In this document: piece by piece, positions 36,040-43,978 of the stretch
How the letters are laid out: the number at the start of each line of letters is the position of its first letter
Position numbering within the stretch: the stretch's first letter is position 1
NCBI GenBank assembly: GCA_964602985.1
Contig: CAZRTJ010000005.1
Span: forward strand, 1 to 64,000
From: CAYZJB01 sp964602985
GTDB taxonomy: Bacteria > CLD3 > SB21
Direction: 5' to 3'
Length of the DNA stretch: 64,000 nt
The notes under the pieces: generated by a model
What the model was told of the DNA's origin: nothing
The model's input: only the letters and a program-made list of their open reading frames with translations
The model's database searches: none
Program-made: the position numbers and the translations under genes

Positions 36040-37649
36040 TGCATGGAAATCTTTTCGAAGACCAGCATCCCGAAGCGTTGATCAGGCGTGATAAATTGCT
36101 GAACGAGCTTGAAACGCGCGTCTTTCAACATGGCCTCCTGCTGGACATTGGATTGCAGGCGGTGGCTGTAGTGAGAATCCCACGCCACCACGGAACCGAT
36201 CGGCAGACTGTCCAGATTTTCCGCGCGCATTTTGACATACTTCTGATTGACTTCGTTCGGCTCCTCCATGTTGAGGAGGTAGTAATTGGAGTCGTCGAAG
36301 AAATGGAACCAGGGATGAACCACCATCGTACGCGGGGCACGGTCCTTGTACTGCGCCGCGTAGTATTTCTCGAACTGTCGTACCGTGACGTGCTCCGGCG
36401 CCAGCTTCCACGGACGCTCCTTCCCAACCAGGTACCCCAGAGCCCCCACCGCCACCGCCATCGCCGCGAAGTTGACAAACACCTTCGATCGCACATTCGC
36501 AAATTGATACATCAGAAACAGAACCCCCACACCTGCCACGATCAGAAATTTCGAATACTCTTTCTGCTCGGTTAGAAAATAATGACCGATCAATTCCACC
36601 GAGTAATACGATACCGTCACGACAGCCGCGGCCACGACTGCCAGTGTGACCCAGGTTTTCCGATGCGGATGATCCTGGCCAAACGCCGAATGGTACCCTT
36701 CCCATGCCACGAGGGCCATGAAGGGACTCATCGCCGCCAGGTGGCGAAGAAAGCCGATGGATGCGACATTCCCTTTCCAGTAGAAGTACACGTGCATCGC
36801 GAAAACAAGCACGATGGATGTATTCAGGATGTTCACACGGCCGCCTCGAATGTCCAGCACCAGTTGAATCACCAGCAAAACAAAGACGACCGGACCGACA
36901 ATGAAGATGAACCGCTCGAAATAATGTGAGAACGGACCGTTGGCATACAAGCCGTGACCAAAGGACTGCGACGCCGTCAGAAGGAATAACGGATCGCCCT
37001 TCAGGATCATGCCGGACACCTGATACAGCGTCAGACCGACACCGAGCGCGAGAATCGGCCACCAGCGGCGTTGCATCGCAAACGCCACGGCAAAGATCGG
37101 AAGGATCAACGTCAATTCGGTTCTCGCAAGCGGCGCCAGACTCCACACCACAGCGCCCCACACGAAGTTCTCTTTCTTCACCAAGTACAAGCCCAGCACC
37201 AGGCAAAACGCGCCCAAGGGCTCCGTACACAGGCTCCACCCCGTCATGAAGAACAGCGGCTGTCCGATGAGGAGCGGCACGACCAGCCACGCCTTGTCGC
37301 GACCCGAAAGAAGCGCGACGCGATACGTCAGTACGAGGGTGGCGATGGATATCAGGAACGTCACCGTGGCACAGACCCAGTAGCCCAGCAGGGACGGCAC
37401 TGCAAAAATCAACACCGCCAGCGGTCGCCCCCAGCTGTCCACAAAATAACCGGGATCCTTCCAGGCCGCTTGCGACATGAAATACCGACCGATGTTGTCG
37501 TCGTCATACGGTCGCGGTGAATTCAGGAAGTACCACAACCACAAGGCCGCCATGGCTGCGATAAAAAACCACACGCCGTGTCGAACCATCAGGGAGGGTC
37601 GCTCGTCGATTCGTTTTCCTGCTTTGGACGTCTTTGTTTTGGCTACCAT
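36036..37649 (-). CDS. GT-C-type membrane glycosyltransferase-like protein
   Basis: A 537-residue protein with about ten to twelve membrane helices. An acidic loop after the first helix (SPRPYDDDNIGRYF) matches the Asp-containing loop of GT-C enzymes such as the PMT/GT39 and dolichol-linked families, and Arg/Glu in PLARTELTLILP supports this. The last ~130 residues are a soluble, probably periplasmic domain. The start is taken at 37649, which overlaps the upstream gene by seven bases; an ATG at 37673 is possible, and neither has a strong ribosome-binding site. It likely moves a sugar from a lipid carrier. Confidence 0.75.
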   Translation of the reverse strand: MVAKTKTSKAGKRIDERPSLMVRHGVWFFIAAMAALWLWYFLNSPRPYDDDNIGRYFMSQAAWKDPGYFVDSWGRPLAVLIFAVPSLLGYWVCATVTFLISIATLVLTYRVALLSGRDKAWLVVPLLIGQPLFFMTGWSLCTEPLGAFCLVLGLYLVKKENFVWGAVVWSLAPLARTELTLILPIFAVAFAMQRRWWPILALGVGLTLYQVSGMILKGDPLFLLTASQSFGHGLYANGPFSHYFERFIFIVGPVVFVLLVIQLVLDIRGGRVNILNTSIVLVFAMHVYFYWKGNVASIGFLRHLAAMSPFMALVAWEGYHSAFGQDHPHRKTWVTLAVVAAAVVTVSYYSVELIGHYFLTEQKEYSKFLIVAGVGVLFLMYQFANVRSKVFVNFAAMAVAVGALGYLVGKERPWKLAPEHVTVRQFEKYYAAQYKDRAPRTMVVHPWFHFFDDSNYYLLNMEEPNEVNQKYVKMRAENLDSLPIGSVVAWDSHYSHRLQSNVQQEAMLKDARFKLVQQFITPDQRFGMLVFEKISMQ

Positions 37650-38332
37650 GTTTTTTGCAGGCCCAGTTGCCATACGTTACGCGAACCGGACGGACTGGTC
37701 GGTTGGAAATGAAATCCCATCTTGATTCCTTCTTCGTTCTGAAAATTGCGATGCGCTTTGGCGGCATGGATCACGCCGATCATATGGTTCACAAAAATAC
37801 CAAACAGCATGTACTGGGACACGCGTCGGTACGACTGGCTTGCGATGCGCCGGCGATCGTAGCGATCTCGATTCCGATCCGTATCCCAGTTCCAGTAGTT
37901 TGCCGCGTTTTCCTCATAGAGATTTCCCTCCGGGCCGGAGACTCTGCGCTGCACCTCATTGTAGTCGGTGAGGCTTGTAAACTTCCCAATGTTGGAGGAA
38001 TAGCGATACGGTTTGGACTCCGACCAGTCCACGCCGGCATGCGTCGCCGCCAGCGCTCTCGCATCGTCGCGTATCCATCCGCCGTACCTGGCAAAGTAGA
38101 TGTGCATTCCCCACAGCGTGAGTTCACTCGCCAGGAGAGCCTTGCCGGATCCCCATTCTTTGTACTCCCAGTTCTTCACGTACAGTTCCCCCATGCCGGG
38201 AACGAGGGCCGAGTAGAGGATCGTCCTGGCCTTGGACTTGGTTCGCACGCGGCCATCCGAGTATTTCTGTGTCTCCGACTGCGCCTGCAAAGCGCTGGCG
38301 AGGAGGCATGCGATCATCCACGCTCGTATCAT
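37643..38332 (-). CDS. DUF5683-like secreted or membrane protein
   Basis: A 229-residue protein. A signal peptide (MIRAWMIACLLASALQAQ) is followed by a segment with the DUF5683 look (SALVPGMGELYVKNWEYKEW, then a hydrophobic stretch around GKALLASELTLWGMHIYF). A Tyr/Asp/Arg-rich middle and a second hydrophobic stretch (YMLFGIFVNHMIGVIHA) follow. The family is frequent in Bacteroidota and its function is unknown. The ATG overlaps the kinase stop (ATGA); an upstream in-frame extension would run inside the kinase. Confidence 0.75.
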   Translation of the reverse strand: MIRAWMIACLLASALQAQSETQKYSDGRVRTKSKARTILYSALVPGMGELYVKNWEYKEWGSGKALLASELTLWGMHIYFARYGGWIRDDARALAATHAGVDWSESKPYRYSSNIGKFTSLTDYNEVQRRVSGPEGNLYEENAANYWNWDTDRNRDRYDRRRIASQSYRRVSQYMLFGIFVNHMIGVIHAAKAHRNFQNEEGIKMGFHFQPTSPSGSRNVWQLGLQKTW

Positions 38333-39762
38333 TCGGGCATCCTTGTTTTTGCAGGGTGGCGAAAGGTCAGCGTACACGTGGCGCCCCGTCCCCTCTCTGA
38401 TTGCAAGTCGACCTGTCCACCGTTGAGTTCTGCCAGCATCTTCACGATGGCCAATCCCAATCCCGAACCTTTTTCTTTTGTCGTAAAAAACGGATCAAAG
38501 ATTTTTTCCATGACCTCCGCATCGACTCCTTCGCCCTCGTCCGTGATTCGCAAAATCGCTTCCTCTCCAATGCGTACACATTCCACATGGATCCGACCGC
38601 CCTGCGGGCTGGCCTGAATGGCGTTCTCCAGTACATTGACGAGAATCTGCCGCAAGTGGCCGGGGTCGGCGTCAATATGGGGATGACGAATCTTTTTATC
38701 AAACACGATCGCCTTTTCGGCAATTTCCTTTGTCAGCAATTCCCACACGCCGTTCACGGTCTTTTCGACGTCGCACGCGGTGATGGTTGCGGTCCTGGGG
38801 CGCGCAAATTCCTGGAAGTCGGACAAGATCTTTTTCATCACGTCGATCTCGTGAATGATTTTTCCCATTTGCTTCTTCCCCACGTCGTCGCCGGTGCTCC
38901 TCTGCATGAGATGGGCATAAATCTCCATTCCACCCAGCGGATTGCGCAATTCATGAGCGACACCGGCCAGCATGGTCTTCAGATACTGGTCCCGCTTCAG
39001 GATGTTGGCGCGCATGGCTTCCATCGTTTTGCCGAGGAATCCCACCTCGTCGCCCGATCGCACGCGAATGGGTTTTTCCAGTTTCCCATCCCCAATCCGT
39101 GTGGCGGCCTGCACCAGATGCTTGACCGGCGTGCTGATGGTGCGCGCGAAGTAATAACCGATCAGGATCGAAATGATCACGCCGATCACGCCGACGGAAA
39201 CCAGGTGAAATTCAATTTGCTTGATCAGATACAGAAATGTCGCGCTGCCGTCCACCGCGATCACCCCGCGGATTTCGTTGCGGACGGTCATGGGGACAAA
39301 GGCCGTCTTGCATAACTTGCCGTCATAACTTTCGAACAACACCGTGTGGGAGGGCAGTCCCTCCAGTGTTCGTTCAAATTCGAATCGATTCATTTCCAAC
39401 TGGGGATAGGCGGTCGCGACGGGAACTTCTTCCCGGGTATCCAGGAGGCTCCGGCCCGCGGTGTCCAGAATGTAGATTCGCTCCACGTCCGTCGCCTGAC
39501 GCAGTTCCTCCAGACGCTTTTGGTAATACGCATACGATCGCCCCCCTTCATCGCCCGCACGGAGCGCACTGACAAACTCCGGACGGATCTGCAGCGTTGC
39601 GGCCTGGGCCACCGCCAGCAGTTTCCGGCCCAGCTCTTCATCGAGACTGTCTTCGGTGTAGTAGTAATGCAAAACCCCGCTCACGCTGAAAATCGCCATG
39701 CAAAACAGGCTGAACAGAATGATCAGTTTGTACTGGATCTTGGAGAATAGCTTGCGCCACAT
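38329..39762 (-). CDS. HAMP-type sensor histidine kinase
   Basis: A 477-residue kinase. Two membrane helices (about residues 10-30 and 185-205) flank a ~150-residue periplasmic sensor. HAMP (about 206-258), HisKA with His270 in VAHELRNPLGG, and HATPase (NVLENAIQAS, DEGEGVD, KGSGLGLAIVKML) follow. No response regulator is adjacent, so the output is unknown. It is one base after the xerD stop and joined to the DUF5683-like gene by ATGA, well inside the sucC-parB unit. Confidence 0.95.
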   Translation of the reverse strand: MWRKLFSKIQYKLIILFSLFCMAIFSVSGVLHYYYTEDSLDEELGRKLLAVAQAATLQIRPEFVSALRAGDEGGRSYAYYQKRLEELRQATDVERIYILDTAGRSLLDTREEVPVATAYPQLEMNRFEFERTLEGLPSHTVLFESYDGKLCKTAFVPMTVRNEIRGVIAVDGSATFLYLIKQIEFHLVSVGVIGVIISILIGYYFARTISTPVKHLVQAATRIGDGKLEKPIRVRSGDEVGFLGKTMEAMRANILKRDQYLKTMLAGVAHELRNPLGGMEIYAHLMQRSTGDDVGKKQMGKIIHEIDVMKKILSDFQEFARPRTATITACDVEKTVNGVWELLTKEIAEKAIVFDKKIRHPHIDADPGHLRQILVNVLENAIQASPQGGRIHVECVRIGEEAILRITDEGEGVDAEVMEKIFDPFFTTKEKGSGLGLAIVKMLAELNGGQVDLQSERGRGATCTLTFRHPAKTRMPE

Positions 39763-39763
39763 A

Positions 39764-40651
39764 TCAGCCGCGGGGATGATAGGACTTGTGCACTTCCTTC
39801 AGATACTCCCGATCCACATGGGTGTAGATTTGCGTCGTGCTGATGTCGGCATGGCCCAGCAATTCCTGAACGACACGCAAATCGGCTCCTCCCTCGAGCA
39901 AGTGGGTCGCAAAGGAATGACGAAACGTGTGCGGCGTGACTTCTTTCTGAATCCCCGCCTGGTCGAGGTACTTGCGCAGAATTTTCCAGAACCCCATCCG
40001 GCTCATCTTTCGACCGTGTGCGTTCAAGAACTGCACATCCGCCGACTCGCGCGTCACGCAGTGTCCGCGAACGAGTTCGTCGTATTTCCTCACCCAATCC
40101 ACGGCCTGCTCGCCCATGGGGACGAGTCTTTCCTTGGAACCCTTGCCCAGCACGCGCAGAAATTTTTCCGGCAGATTCACGTGAGACTTCTTGAGAGTCA
40201 GCAACTCCGAAATTCGCAGGCCGCACGCATACAGTGTCTCGATCATGGCGCGATCGCGGATGCCCAGTTCGGTGCGCGTATCCGGTTGTTTCAGAATTTC
40301 CTCGATCTCGCCGACGTCCAGGACCGAGGGAAGGTGTTTCGGCATTTTCGGCAAATCGACATACTCGGCCGGATCCGTCTGGATAATCTCCTCCTCCATC
40401 AGGAATCGATTCATCGTGCGGATGGCGGAGAGATTGCGCGCCAGCGATTTGGGCGACAGCCCCAATCGGTCGAGCGATCGAATGTACTCCGAAATGTGTT
40501 TCCGATCGATTTCGGCAGATTCCCGGAGGCCGAGCGATTCCATAAATTCGTGATAGCGCGTCAGATCGCGCCGATACGCATCGAGAGTGTGGGGGGACAG
40601 GTTTTGTTCGACGGCAAGATGATCGAAGAAGTCGGTCAAGTGCCAACCCAT
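39764..40651 (-). CDS. xerD: Tyrosine recombinase XerD
   Basis: A 295-residue site-specific recombinase of normal Xer length. The N-terminal SAM-like domain (MGWHLTDFFDHLAVEQNLSP) precedes the catalytic domain with Arg146, Lys170, His241, Arg244, His267 and nucleophile Tyr276 (STTQIYTHVD). It resolves chromosome dimers at dif together with XerC, which is not in this window. The start shares two bases with the add stop (TGATG); longer frames upstream lie inside add. Its presence in one unit with parA and parB is notable. Confidence 0.95.
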   Translation of the reverse strand: MGWHLTDFFDHLAVEQNLSPHTLDAYRRDLTRYHEFMESLGLRESAEIDRKHISEYIRSLDRLGLSPKSLARNLSAIRTMNRFLMEEEIIQTDPAEYVDLPKMPKHLPSVLDVGEIEEILKQPDTRTELGIRDRAMIETLYACGLRISELLTLKKSHVNLPEKFLRVLGKGSKERLVPMGEQAVDWVRKYDELVRGHCVTRESADVQFLNAHGRKMSRMGFWKILRKYLDQAGIQKEVTPHTFRHSFATHLLEGGADLRVVQELLGHADISTTQIYTHVDREYLKEVHKSYHPRG

Positions 40652-41748
40652 CAGGTCGTGGCGGCTTTGGAGTCCATGTAGCTGGATTCGTATCCGAAGC
40701 CTTTGAGTTCCTCCAGCACCGAACTCAGGAGGACGGCGCGATCGCGGTACGGCAGAAAGGCGCTCTTGAAGCCGTTGATCAGGATGCCGCACAGATCGTC
40801 AAACGTAAATCCAAAAGTCTGCGCCGCCAGCCAGAGTTCCTTCGTCACCGTGGTTGCGGACATCAGCCGGTTGTCCGTATTGATCGTCACGCGGAGGCCG
40901 TAATCGTAGTAAATTCGCAAAGGGTGCGATCCGAACGTCGACACGGCCTTGGTCTGGACGTTCGATGACAGGCAAATCTCGAGCGGTACCCGATGATCGT
41001 TGATGTAGTTCAGCAAATCGCCGTCTTCGATCAGACGGGTACCATGCCCGATGCGATGGGCGCCGCATTCGTGGATCGCCTGTTTGATGGAATCCGGTCC
41101 GTATGCCTCGCCCGCATGCGCGGTGGTATTGATGTTGTTCTTGAGGATCAGCGCAAACGCCGCCTGGTGATCCTTCGCGGGATATCCGTCTTCCTGTCCC
41201 GCCAGATCAAACGCCGTGACTTTTTGATTCTTGTACGCGACCGTCAATTCGGCCAATCGAAGGGACGTGTCCGGGCTGATGTTTCGCATCCCGCAGATGA
41301 TGATGCCCGTCTTGATCGGGTACTGCGCTTCGGCTTTGTTCAATCCGCGAATCACCGCATCGACGATTTCGGGAAGGCGCAAACCCTTGTTGATGTGAAG
41401 GATCGGGGAGAAACGGACTTCCAGATAACGGACGTTCTCCCGCGCGGCATCCTCCGCCAGTTCGAATGCGATCCGTTCGATGGCGGGCGCTGTTTGCATG
41501 ACCGATAAGGTCACCGCGAACCCTTTCAGATAGTCGCCCAGATTCTTGCACTTGTCCCCGACCTCCAGATGGTCGCGCAAGGCATCCGCTTTCGAGAAAG
41601 GCAATTGCACGCCCTGCGCGGCGGCCAGTTCCAACAACGTCTCCACGCGGCAACATCCGTCCAAATGACAATGCAGATCCGTCTTGGGCAGACGCCGGAT
41701 CATGTCCTCCGTCAACGTCACACTGCGAAGATGTTCACGACCGCTCAT
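40651..41748 (-). CDS. add: Adenosine deaminase
   Basis: A 365-residue metal-dependent hydrolase converting adenosine to inosine. The metal-binding HCHLDG near residue 26, the catalytic HAGE, GHGTRL and the final INTDNRLMS are all present. It matches the Add length, though the related adenine deaminase or aminofutalosine deaminase group cannot be excluded; the latter would fit the futalosine route encoded at 45-48 kb. The start overlaps the sucC stop (ATGA). Confidence 0.9.
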   Translation of the reverse strand: MSGREHLRSVTLTEDMIRRLPKTDLHCHLDGCCRVETLLELAAAQGVQLPFSKADALRDHLEVGDKCKNLGDYLKGFAVTLSVMQTAPAIERIAFELAEDAARENVRYLEVRFSPILHINKGLRLPEIVDAVIRGLNKAEAQYPIKTGIIICGMRNISPDTSLRLAELTVAYKNQKVTAFDLAGQEDGYPAKDHQAAFALILKNNINTTAHAGEAYGPDSIKQAIHECGAHRIGHGTRLIEDGDLLNYINDHRVPLEICLSSNVQTKAVSTFGSHPLRIYYDYGLRVTINTDNRLMSATTVTKELWLAAQTFGFTFDDLCGILINGFKSAFLPYRDRAVLLSSVLEELKGFGYESSYMDSKAATT

Positions 41749-42965
41749 GCCGATCCTTTGATGGATTCGACCACCATTCTGGCTGCATCGCCCAATTCGT
41801 CGGCCACCTTCATGGGAATCCCGCTGTTCTTCAGGATGGACTTGGCTTCTTCGGCATTGGTGCCTTTGAGCCGCACGATCAACGGGACTTTGATTTTGAC
41901 ATTCTTTGCCGCCTGGACAACCCCATGCGCAATGCGATCACAGCGGACAATCCCGCCAAAGATGTTGATAAAAATCGCGCGCACATTGGGGTCGGACAGG
42001 ATGATTCGGAATCCATTTTCCACAGTCACCGGATTGGCGCCGCCACCGACGTCGAGAAAATTCGCCGGTTCCGCACCCGCGAGCTTGATGATATCCATCG
42101 TCGCCATGGCCAGTCCGGCGCCATTCACCATGCATCCGACGTTGCCGTCCAGTTTGACGTAATTCAGATTGGACTTCGACGCTTCGACTTCCAACGGGTC
42201 TTCCTCCGCCAAGTCCCTCATCGCCGCCAGGTGCGCATGTCGATACAACGCGTTGTCATCCAGGTTGATCTTCGCATCCAAAGCGACCACCCGATTGTCT
42301 TTCGTGATCACCAGAGGATTGATCTCAAACAACGACGCATCCGAATGAAGAAAAGCCTCGTATAGCGCAACGGCAAATTTCACAAAATTCTTGTGAATGT
42401 CCCCTTCCAGACCGAGCGCAAATCCCAGTCGCTGGGCCTGATACGCGCGGAATCCGATAGCCGGATCCACGTATTCCTTTAAAATCTTTTCCGGATGTTC
42501 CGCCGCGACCTTCTCGATCTCCACGCCGCCCTCGGTCGACGCCATGAGGACATACCTCGACGTCACACGGTCCAGTACGACTCCGACATACAGTTCGCGT
42601 GCGATGTCCAGCCCCTCCGCGATCAGCACCTTCTTGATCTGTTTGCCGTCCGGCCCCGTCTGATGGGTCACGAGATAATTGCCCAGTAATTTGGTCACGT
42701 TGTCTTTCAGTTTCTCCATGTCGGTGACGAATTTCACGCCGCCATGCATGAGCACTTCGTTGCGCAGGGAGTGGTTGTAGACGGTTCCTTTGCCTCTGCC
42801 GCCTGCATGGATCTGGGCCTTGACCACCCATGCGGTGATGCCCTTGCTTTTGAACTGCTGTGCCGCCGCAACTGCCTCTTCCAACGTGGACGCCGGGACG
42901 CCTTCCTGGATGGGAACTCCGTATTGTTTGAGAATTTCCTTGGCTTGGTATTCGTGAATGTTCAT
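41745..42965 (-). CDS. sucC: Succinyl-CoA synthetase beta subunit
   Basis: A 406-residue ATP-grasp subunit, slightly longer than the usual ~388. It begins MNIHEYQAKEILKQYGVPIQ and has the nucleotide loop AQIHAGGRGKG and the C-terminal LDVGGGANPVTVENG and FINIFGGIVRCD. With SucD it makes succinate and ATP in the TCA cycle. sucD is not adjacent, which is a less common arrangement. GGAGGAG lies four bases before the ATG, and a promoter with TATATT is 61 bases upstream. It heads the nine-gene unit running to parB. Confidence 0.97.
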   Translation of the reverse strand: MNIHEYQAKEILKQYGVPIQEGVPASTLEEAVAAAQQFKSKGITAWVVKAQIHAGGRGKGTVYNHSLRNEVLMHGGVKFVTDMEKLKDNVTKLLGNYLVTHQTGPDGKQIKKVLIAEGLDIARELYVGVVLDRVTSRYVLMASTEGGVEIEKVAAEHPEKILKEYVDPAIGFRAYQAQRLGFALGLEGDIHKNFVKFAVALYEAFLHSDASLFEINPLVITKDNRVVALDAKINLDDNALYRHAHLAAMRDLAEEDPLEVEASKSNLNYVKLDGNVGCMVNGAGLAMATMDIIKLAGAEPANFLDVGGGANPVTVENGFRIILSDPNVRAIFINIFGGIVRCDRIAHGVVQAAKNVKIKVPLIVRLKGTNAEEAKSILKNSGIPMKVADELGDAARMVVESIKGSA

Positions 42966-43025
42966 CGTCTCCTCCGGAGGAATAGGTTCCTAAGTGAAAT
43001 GCCCGTCATCAGTTAAAGGCTGGCG

Positions 43026-43055
43026 AATATAGGACACGAGGCGCGCCATTTCCAA
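43026..43055 (-). promoter_or_regulatory. Candidate promoter of the sucC-parB unit
   Basis: The minus strand reads TTGGAA (43055..43050), an 18-base spacer and TATATT (43031..43026) followed by CGCC. The transcript would have a leader of roughly 54 bases before sucC. Confidence 0.6.
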
Positions 43056-43130
43056 GAGGATTTTACTCGTCGGGTGGTGATTTTCCGCTCGGTGAGCATC
43101 CTGTTTGCCATCGCTCTTGCGGCCGGGGCC

Positions 43131-43274
43131 TTGGAGATTCAGCGGCTGAAAGGATTGTAGAAGAGGATCTGACAGTCAGTATTTGGGCTAAAGCCCGATG
43201 TCTCGGTACGATATTTATGGCCCAACGCTTAAGCGTTGGGCCATAGGCTAATAAAAAATGGGCTTCAGCCCAAA
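43131..43274. repeat. Palindromic repeat unit, copy 1
   Basis: The unit starts with TTGGAGATTCAGCGGCTGAA (43131-43150). It continues to a structured core from 43182 to 43274: GGGCT-AA-AGCCC hairpin at 43185-43196, a perfect 30-base palindrome at 43216-43245 centred on CGCTTAAGCG, and GGGCT-TC-AGCCC at 43260-43271. The outer ends TTTGGGCT and AGCCCAAA are complementary, so the core as a whole is also an inverted repeat. Confidence 0.9.
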
Positions 43275-43306
43275 GATAGACCGACGATGATAAGGCCGCG
43301 TTGGCT

Positions 43307-43457
43307 TTGGAGATTCAGCGGCTGAAGGGCTTGTCGAAGAGGAAATAAGGTTTATTCATCGTTTGGGCTAAAGCCCGATCTTCTTGATACGATACATAGC
43401 CCAACGCTTAAGCGTTGGGCTATAGGCAAAATTAAAATGACCGGGCTTCAGCCCAAA
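43307..43457. repeat. Palindromic repeat unit, copy 2
   Basis: A same-orientation copy about 176-180 bases after the first. It has the same opening 20-mer (43307-43326), the GGGCT-AA-AGCCC hairpin (43365-43376), a perfect 28-base palindrome at 43396-43423 and GGGCT-TC-AGCCC at 43443-43454. The central palindrome keeps symmetry despite base differences from copy 1 (TATAGCCC versus TGGCCC side), which implies paired changes. Confidence 0.9.
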
Positions 43458-43566
43458 GAGAAATACGCGGGCTAGTTCGCCATTTTCTTGTCGTTACTTT
43501 TTCCTAGCGTTTTGTGAGGCGCCTGTCATTCCTTCTCTTAATGACTAGTTGCTAGCAGAAAAAACC

Positions 43567-43595
43567 TTGCCTTTCCGTGCCTGAGCCTCTATATT
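43567..43595 (+). promoter_or_regulatory. Promoter of rpmE
   Basis: TTGCCT (43567-43572), a 17-base spacer and TATATT (43590-43595) followed by GCGAC. A start near 43602 would give a leader of about 98 bases. Confidence 0.65.
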
Positions 43596-43612
43596 GCGAC
43601 CCCTAATGGGAA

Positions 43613-43655
43613 GGATCGGTAACCGAAGCGAACCACTCGGCGCAGTCGGCGATCC
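43613..43655 (+). promoter_or_regulatory. Structured rpmE leader
   Basis: GGATCG (43613-43618) can pair with CGATCC (43650-43655), enclosing a smaller CCGA/TCGG stem (43623-43626 with 43637-43640). The hairpin lies between promoter and start codon, where ribosomal-protein leaders often bind their own product. This is inference; no L31 leader family is being claimed. Confidence 0.35.
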
Positions 43656-43699
43656 AGCGATGGATTTTGACACGTACTTTTTACGATAAGGAGCTACCC

Positions 43700-43921
43700 A
43701 TGAAGCAAGGAATTCACCCGACCTACAAACTGTCGACCGTGACCTGCTCGTGTGGAAACACGTTTCAAACGCGTTCGACGATGGGCGACATCAAGGTGGA
43801 AATTTGTTCCAACTGCCATCCCTTCTTCACCGGAACGCAGAAACTGATCGACACGGCCGGCCGCGTGGAAAAATTCACGAAGAAATTCGGCAAATACAAA
43901 GAGTCGATGACCAAAGCGTAA
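43700..43921 (+). CDS. rpmE: 50S ribosomal protein L31
   Basis: A 73-residue L31 of the zinc-binding type. MKQGIHPTYKLSTVTCSCGN and ICSNCHPFFTGTQKLIDTAG carry the zinc cysteines (CSC and CSNC), which marks the zinc-replete form. The ATG at 43700 has AAGGAG seven bases upstream, so the eleven in-frame codons before it are not used. It is followed by a strong intrinsic terminator and then prfA, a common rpmE-prfA order. Confidence 0.98.
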   Translation: MKQGIHPTYKLSTVTCSCGNTFQTRSTMGDIKVEICSNCHPFFTGTQKLIDTAGRVEKFTKKFGKYKESMTKA

Positions 43922-43941
43922 CGATTGTATACATGATTCAG

Positions 43942-43974
43942 GGAATACATCCTTCGGGATGTATTCCTTTTTTT
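43942..43974 (+). terminator. Intrinsic terminator after rpmE
   Basis: A perfect 11-base stem (GGAATACATCC at 43942-43952 and GGATGTATTCC at 43957-43967) with a TTCG tetraloop is followed by seven T. The prfA ATG is only four bases beyond the T-run. Confidence 0.92.
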
Positions 43975-43978
43975 ATTT

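Larger units (their letters stand above)
42966..43699. other. 734-base non-coding region between sucC and rpmE
   Basis: This divergent gap holds the sucC promoter on the minus strand (43026-43055), two copies of a palindromic repeat (43131-43274 and 43307-43457), the rpmE promoter (43567-43595) and a structured rpmE leader. No protein or tRNA gene was found in it. Confidence 0.8.

Noticed and set aside
43131..43457. CRISPR array or tandem repeat at the palindromic elements
   Set aside because: Only two units, about 180 bases apart, with palindromic hearts and no short uniform spacers or cas genes.
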